Positions 59,745-64,000 of a stretch of DNA of 64,000 nt are shown here, piece by piece. The notes beneath the pieces are model-generated. The model ran no database searches, was not told the origin of the DNA, and worked only from the letters and a program-made list of their open reading frames with translations. The position numbers and the translations under genes were made by a program. This DNA comes from Solirubrobacterales bacterium (GTDB taxonomy: Bacteria > Actinomycetota > Thermoleophilia > Solirubrobacterales > JACPNS01). The stretch's first letter is position 1, and each line of letters opens with the position of its first letter. Location: the NCBI GenBank assembly GCA_016185345.1, contig JACPNS010000003.1:1-64000 (forward strand). Direction: 5' to 3'.

Positions 59745-60478
59745 GACGCGAACATCCTTGGTTGGCGCGCGGCGTGAAGCGCCGAGCCGGTTTCGAGCAA
59801 GGGCGCGGTGACGGCCGGCAGGTCCGCGGGCGCGCAGGTCGCGAGATCGCCGGCCTCATCGACCAGCTCGGCGATCGGCGCGGAGGCTTCGGCGACGATG
59901 CGGTTGACCGACAGCGGGTCCAGGCCGAGCAGCTTTACCGCGGCGGTCGCAGGACCGAGCACTGCGCCGTATGCCGAGATCAGCGCCGCCGCACGCGGGT
60001 CGAGATCTAGCGCGGCCGCCACAAGCCCCTGGGCCATCGAGAGGTGGGCGCCGAGTGGGACGACCGCCGCGGTCGGAATCCCGGCGGCGGGCCAGGTTCC
60101 GGCGGCGGCGCGCAGAAATTGTCTGCCCTGAGCTCGCGAGGCGTCGCGGAGTGCCGAGGCCGGCATTCGCGCCGATTCTTCGAGTGCGAGCCACTCAAGG
60201 CGTTCGCTGCGGAGCGCCATGGCCAGGCGATCGCTGGTGTCGCAGCTGCGCCAGGCCTCGCAGCTCGCAGCGGCAAAACATGCTGCGGTGCGGGCGATGG
60301 TGGCGAGGATCCCGTCCAGGAACTCGCGCAGTTCGGACTCGCCGTCGATCCGGCCAGATTCGACCGACTGCTCCAAACCCGAGGAGTGTGCATAGCCGCC
60401 GGCTGGAAAGCGTCCGTCGGCCAGCAGCAGCAGATTGGTCGCGGCGATGATCGTGTGGTTGCGGGTCAGGTCGAGCAT
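59741..60478 (-). CDS. ureF: urease accessory protein UreF
   Basis: The 245-aa helical protein has the UreF motif LLLADGRFPAGGYAHSSGLE near the N-terminus, followed by LREFLDGILATIARTAACFA. UreF gates the GTPase activity of UreG in the UreDFG complex. ATG 60478 is chosen because the frame further upstream lies inside ureC. It starts 8 bp after ureC. Confidence 0.9.
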   Translation of the reverse strand: MLDLTRNHTIIAATNLLLLADGRFPAGGYAHSSGLEQSVESGRIDGESELREFLDGILATIARTAACFAAASCEAWRSCDTSDRLAMALRSERLEWLALEESARMPASALRDASRAQGRQFLRAAAGTWPAAGIPTAAVVPLGAHLSMAQGLVAAALDLDPRAAALISAYGAVLGPATAAVKLLGLDPLSVNRIVAEASAPIAELVDEAGDLATCAPADLPAVTAPLLETGSALHAARQPRMFAS

Positions 60479-60486
60479 CGCGCGGC

Positions 60487-62199
60487 CTAGAAGAGGAAGT
60501 AGCGCTGCGCCATTGGCAGCTCGGTCGCGGGGACCGACTCGGTCACTTCGCCGTCGATCGAGACGACAAAGCTGTCTGGATCGACTTCGATCTTCGGCGT
60601 CGCGTCGTTGCCGACCATGTCGGCCTTGCCGCGCCTGCGCGTGTCTGCTGACGCGACAAAAGGCTTGCGCACCTCGACGCGCTCGGCGAGTCCGCATTCG
60701 AGCGCGCTCTCGGCGACGAAGTTGACCGACAGCGCCGCCGAGGCCGAACCGAGTGAGCCGAACATCCTGCGCGGAAGGATCGGCTGCGGGGTGGGGATCG
60801 AGGCATTCGCGTCGCCCATCTGCGCCACGGCGATCATGCCGCCCTTGAGCACCAGCTCGGGCTTCACGCCGAAGAAGGCGGGCTTCCAGAGCACGAGATC
60901 CGCGAGCTTGCCGATCTCGACCGATCCGATCTCAGATTCGAACCCGTGCGCGATCGCCGGGCAGATCGTGTACTTCGCGACGTAGCGCTTGGCGCGATTG
61001 TTGTCTGACCCAGAGTCGCCCGGCAGGCTTCCGCGCCGCTTCTTCATCGCGTGCGCCGTCTGCCACGTGCGCGTGACTACTTCGCCTACGCGGCCCATCG
61101 CCTGGCTGTCGCTGCCGATCATCGAGATCGCACCGAGGTCGTGAAGGATGTCCTCAGCTGCGATCGTGCTGGGCCGGATGCGACTCTCGGCAAATGCGAG
61201 GTCTTCGGGGACCGACGGATTCAGGTGATGGCAGACGATCAGCATGTCGAGGTGTTCGTCGATCGTGTTGTGTGTGTGCGGGCGCGTCGGGTTGGTACTG
61301 GAGGGGAGCACGTTCGGCTCGGCTGCGACGGTGATGATGTCCGGCGCGTGGCCTCCGCCAGCGCCTTCCGTGTGGTAGGCGTGGATGCTGCGCCCTTTGA
61401 TTGCGCCCAGTGTCTCCTCGACGAAACCGGCCTCGTTCAGCGTGTCGCTGTGCAGCGCAACCTGTACGCCAACTTCGTCGGCCACGGTCAGCGCCGTGTC
61501 GATTGCGAACGGAGTCGACCCCCAGTCCTCGTGCAGCTTGAATCCGCTCGCGCCGCCGAGTACCTGTTCGTGCAGCGCCTCTTTGCTCGCCGTGTTTCCC
61601 TTGCCGAGCAGGGCGATGTTGATCGGCATGTCATCCATCGCCGCGAACATCTTCTGCAGATACCAGGAGCCCGGCGTCACCGTGGTGGCGAGCGTTCCGT
61701 GAGCCGGGCCGGTGCCGCCGCCAATCAGCGTGGTGGTGCCGGCGAAGAGCGCTTCGTCGACGATCTGCGGGCAGATCAGGTGGACGTGGCAGTCGATCGC
61801 ACCGGCCGTGAGGATCATTCCGTTTCCGGCGAGAATCTCGGTGGACGGGCCGATCACGAGCGCTGGGTCAACGCCGTCCATCGTGTCGGGATTGCCGGCC
61901 TTGCCGATCCCGACGATGCGGCCGTCGCGCACGCCGATGTCGGCCTTGACGATTCCCCAGTGGTCGAGGATGATCGCGCCGGTTATCACGAGGTCCGCAG
62001 TACCGCCAGGGTCTCGGGTGACGGTCGATTGCCCCATCGACTCGCGGATCACCTTGCCGCCGCCGAACACCGCCTCATCGCCACCAAACCCAAGATCGTC
62101 CTCAATCTCAATCAGCAGATCGGTATCGGCCAGCCGCACCCGATCGCCCTTGGTCGGCCCATAGAGAGCTGCGTAACGCTCGCGTGAGATCTCACTCAT
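60487..62199 (-). CDS. ureC: urease subunit alpha
   Basis: The 570-aa catalytic subunit hydrolyses urea to ammonia and carbamate. The nickel and active-site residues are all present: H138/H140 ([10 protein letters not shown]), carbamylated K221 (GFKLHEDWG), H250 (ALHSDTLNE), H276 ([11 protein letters not shown]), flap His (VCHHLNP) and D364 (GSDSQAMG). Length is standard. It overlaps ureB by 8 bp. Confidence 0.98.
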   Translation of the reverse strand: MSEISRERYAALYGPTKGDRVRLADTDLLIEIEDDLGFGGDEAVFGGGKVIRESMGQSTVTRDPGGTADLVITGAIILDHWGIVKADIGVRDGRIVGIGKAGNPDTMDGVDPALVIGPSTEILAGNGMILTAGAIDCHVHLICPQIVDEALFAGTTTLIGGGTGPAHGTLATTVTPGSWYLQKMFAAMDDMPINIALLGKGNTASKEALHEQVLGGASGFKLHEDWGSTPFAIDTALTVADEVGVQVALHSDTLNEAGFVEETLGAIKGRSIHAYHTEGAGGGHAPDIITVAAEPNVLPSSTNPTRPHTHNTIDEHLDMLIVCHHLNPSVPEDLAFAESRIRPSTIAAEDILHDLGAISMIGSDSQAMGRVGEVVTRTWQTAHAMKKRRGSLPGDSGSDNNRAKRYVAKYTICPAIAHGFESEIGSVEIGKLADLVLWKPAFFGVKPELVLKGGMIAVAQMGDANASIPTPQPILPRRMFGSLGSASAALSVNFVAESALECGLAERVEVRKPFVASADTRRRGKADMVGNDATPKIEVDPDSFVVSIDGEVTESVPATELPMAQRYFLF

Positions 62200-62503
62200 C
62201 GAGGGCTCCTGCGACGTGGCCCCGTAGACCGGCTACTACGCGTGCGCCAACCAGCGGAACCAGTGCAACCTCGCGGTCGATGCCCGGCTCGAAGCGCACC
62301 GCAGTTCCGGCCGGTACGTCCAAGCGATAGCCACGCGCCGCCGCGCGATCAAACTCCAAAGCTGCGTTCACCTCAGCAAAGTGAAAGTGCGAGCCGACCT
62401 GGACGGGCCGATCGCCCGCATTTACGACGGGCAACACCAGAACCTCGCGTCCAGCGTTCAGCGCAAGCTGACCGTCACCGACGATGACCTCGCCGGGGAT
62501 CAC
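62192..62503 (-). CDS. ureB: urease subunit beta
   Basis: The 103-aa beta subunit has [20 protein letters not shown] and [18 protein letters not shown], the usual UreB blocks. It forms the trimer interface with UreA and UreC. Overlaps with ureA (4 bp) and ureC (8 bp) indicate coupled translation. Confidence 0.96.
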   Translation of the reverse strand: MIPGEVIVGDGQLALNAGREVLVLPVVNAGDRPVQVGSHFHFAEVNAALEFDRAAARGYRLDVPAGTAVRFEPGIDREVALVPLVGARVVAGLRGHVAGALDE

Positions 62504-62802
62504 TGAATCGGTCCGTGGATTGTGACCAGCTTCGTCCCATCGGGAAACGTCGCCTCAACCTGGACCTCGTTGATCATCGCCTCGACGCCGTCCATCACCT
62601 CGTTGCGGGTCAGCACGTTACGGCCCGTCTGCATCAACTCTGCGACCGTGCGGCCGTCGCGCGCGCCCTCGAGAACGAAGTCGGTGATGATCGCCGTTGC
62701 CTCTGGGTAATTGAGCTTCAGGCCACGGGCCTGGCGCTCTCGGGCAAGACCGGCGGCCATATGAATCATCAAGCGTTCTTGCTCCCGTGTCGTGAGACGC
62801 AT
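62500..62802 (-). CDS. ureA: urease subunit gamma
   Basis: The 100-aa gamma subunit has [40 protein letters not shown] and the terminal [20 protein letters not shown]. Length and motifs are those of free-standing UreA. Its ATG shares one base with the stop of urtE. Confidence 0.96.
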   Translation of the reverse strand: MRLTTREQERLMIHMAAGLARERQARGLKLNYPEATAIITDFVLEGARDGRTVAELMQTGRNVLTRNEVMDGVEAMINEVQVEATFPDGTKLVTIHGPIQ

Positions 62803-63518
62803 CAGACAGCGAGGAGGTCGCGAGCAGCTTCTGCGTCGAGATCTGCGGTGAGGCCGCGCTTTGTGACTTCGCCTGCTTCCATGACGATGTAGTTGTCAGC
62901 GAGGCGCACCGCGAACTCGACGTACTGCTCGACGAGCAGAATCGCCATGCCGCGCGACTCGTTGATCTCGGTGATCGCCTTCTCGATCTCGAGGATGATC
63001 GACGGCTGGATGCCCTCGGTCGGTTCGTCGAGAACCATCAGCTTTGGCCGCGTGATCAATGCGCGGGCAATCGCAAGTTGTTGCTTCTGTCCGCCCGAAA
63101 GAAAGCCCGACGGCCGCTCGAGGATCGGCACGAGGCGAGGAAAGAGATCAAGCGCGTCGTTGATCGCGCCCTTGTCCTTGTGGGAAGTTGCGTCTTTGAC
63201 GACCTCGAGGTTCTCCATCACAGTCAAGTGCGGGAAGCCCTCGCGGCCCTGCGGCACGTATGCCAGGCCGCGCTTCACGCGGGCGCTCGGAGTGAGCGCG
63301 GTGATGTCTTCGTCTTCGAACTGAACGACTCCGCCGGTCGCGGGCATGATGCCCATGATCGTGTTCATCAGCGAGGTCTTGCCGGCGCCGTTGTGGCCCA
63401 TCAGGCAGGTGAGCGACTCGCTCTTCACATCGAGGTCCACGCCGAAAAGCACCTGGGTCTTGTCATATGCCGTGGCGACCTCGCGGACCTTGAGCAGTGA
63501 AGTCGCGTCGGTCATCAT
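62802..63518 (-). CDS. urtE: urea ABC transporter ATP-binding protein UrtE
   Basis: The 238-aa ATPase of the branched-chain amino acid/urea importer class (LivF-like) has Walker [16 protein letters not shown], signature [15 protein letters not shown] and Walker [16 protein letters not shown]. The [11 protein letters not shown] form is typical of UrtE. With UrtD it powers urea uptake. It overlaps urtD by 4 bp. Confidence 0.92.
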   Translation of the reverse strand: MMTDATSLLKVREVATAYDKTQVLFGVDLDVKSESLTCLMGHNGAGKTSLMNTIMGIMPATGGVVQFEDEDITALTPSARVKRGLAYVPQGREGFPHLTVMENLEVVKDATSHKDKGAINDALDLFPRLVPILERPSGFLSGGQKQQLAIARALITRPKLMVLDEPTEGIQPSIILEIEKAITEINESRGMAILLVEQYVEFAVRLADNYIVMEAGEVTKRGLTADLDAEAARDLLAV

Positions 63519-64000
63519 GCGAGCTCCTCCACTTCCGATCGTCCGAGGTAGACCTCTTGGACTTCTTCGTTTGCCTGGACCTCATCGATCGAGCCCTCGG
63601 TGAGAATCTTGCCATCGTGCATCACGGTGACGCCGGTGGCGAATCTGCGGACGAAGTCCATGTCGTGCTCAACGATCATCACGGTGCGGGTCTTGGCGAT
63701 CTCGGTGACAAGGTCACCGGTCTGCGTGCGCTCTTCCTTGCTCATGCCTGCGACGGGCTCGTCGAGCAGCAACATTCGCGGGTCGAGTGCCAGAAGCATC
63801 GCGATCTCCAGCCACTGCTTCTGGCCGTGGGAGAGCTCGCCGGCCTTGCGCTCGCCGTGGTCCGACAATCCCACGGTGGCCATGGCGCTCTGCACCTCTA
63901 CGGAAATTCCCTTGCGCTGGCGCAGCAGCTTGAAAAGCCCCAGGCGGAAGCTCGCGGCGAGGTCGATGTTCTCGATCACGGTCAGGTCGTCGAACACCGT
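63515..64000 (-). CDS. urtD: urea ABC transporter ATP-binding protein UrtD, 5' part beyond window
   Basis: The C-terminal 160 or so residues of a LivG-like ATPase have signature LSHGQKQWLEIAMLLALDP and Walker B LLLDEPVAGMSKEE, the form typical of UrtD. The D-loop/H-loop TVMIVEHDMDFVRRFA follows. The N-terminus with Walker A is outside the window. Permease (urtBC) and binding-protein (urtA) genes are expected further upstream. Confidence 0.9.
   Translation of the reverse strand, partial: TVFDDLTVIENIDLAASFRLGLFKLLRQRKGISVEVQSAMATVGLSDHGERKAGELSHGQKQWLEIAMLLALDPRMLLLDEPVAGMSKEERTQTGDLVTEIAKTRTVMIVEHDMDFVRRFATGVTVMHDGKILTEGSIDEVQANEEVQEVYLGRSEVEELA

Overview
The window is GC-rich actinobacterial chromosome, most like Thermoleophilia/Solirubrobacterales. 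This is an inference from codon use, the class II (GlpX) fructose bisphosphatase, many FadE/FadD-type lipid genes, secreted beta-propellers and a c-di-AMP (ydaO-type) riboswitch in front of an RlpA-like protein. No rRNA, plasmid or phage backbone is visible. There is one tRNA (Pro-TGG). Mobile DNA is limited to one intact IS481-type element at the left edge, two transposase remnants (about 8.8 kb and 33.4-33.9 kb) and a hipBA module embedded at the 3' end of a lipoprotein gene.

Layout. 0-8 kb: IS element, DUF2207 membrane protein, ferritin-like/SCP2 fusion, NHL/thrombospondin-3 secreted protein, riboswitch plus RlpA-like protein, orphan NarL-type regulator. 8-11 kb: minus-strand cluster of a C39-like papain-fold protein, a membrane protein with a CPTC motif, and a tandemly duplicated membrane-anchored His-motif protein with a decayed transposase between the copies. 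11-16 kb: methyltransferase, DUF892 ferritin-like protein behind a SigB-like promoter, GlpX, histidine phosphatase, AAA ATPase. 16-20 kb: paired acyl-CoA dehydrogenases and a thiolase. 20-28 kb: GT-C-like membrane proteins, beta-propellers, hipBA. 28-33 kb: AidB-like dehydrogenase, enoyl-CoA hydratase and TetR regulator behind a perfect palindrome, then an MBL hydrolase, a CMD-family protein and a ZIP transporter. 34-41 kb: glyoxalase, VWA protein, GMC oxidoreductase/acyl-CoA ligase operon, sugar transferase, tRNA-Pro. 41-50 kb: CtaG-like protein, purEK, a disrupted cupredoxin/GNAT locus, SRAP, aldo/keto reductase, lipoprotein, MFS pump. 50-57 kb: YihY, lone CobQ, K+ channel, AI-2E-family permease, a short SDR/VOC/CMD/cyclophilin run, MBL hydrolase, DUF202, MsrB. 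57.9-64 kb: minus-strand urea operon urtD-urtE-ureA-ureB-ureC-ureF-ureD-nixA, cut by the right edge.

How the genes work together. The urea operon joins uptake (urea ABC ATPases), hydrolysis (UreABC), maturation (UreF, UreD) and nickel supply (NiCoT permease), but neither ureG nor ureE is in the operon. The lipid genes form separate beta-oxidation clusters, one under a probable TetR operator. The least explained cluster is at 7.9-11.2 kb, which pairs a papain-fold secreted protein and a CPTC membrane protein with two diverged copies of a histidine-motif domain. I consider it the best candidate for an uncharacterised envelope system.
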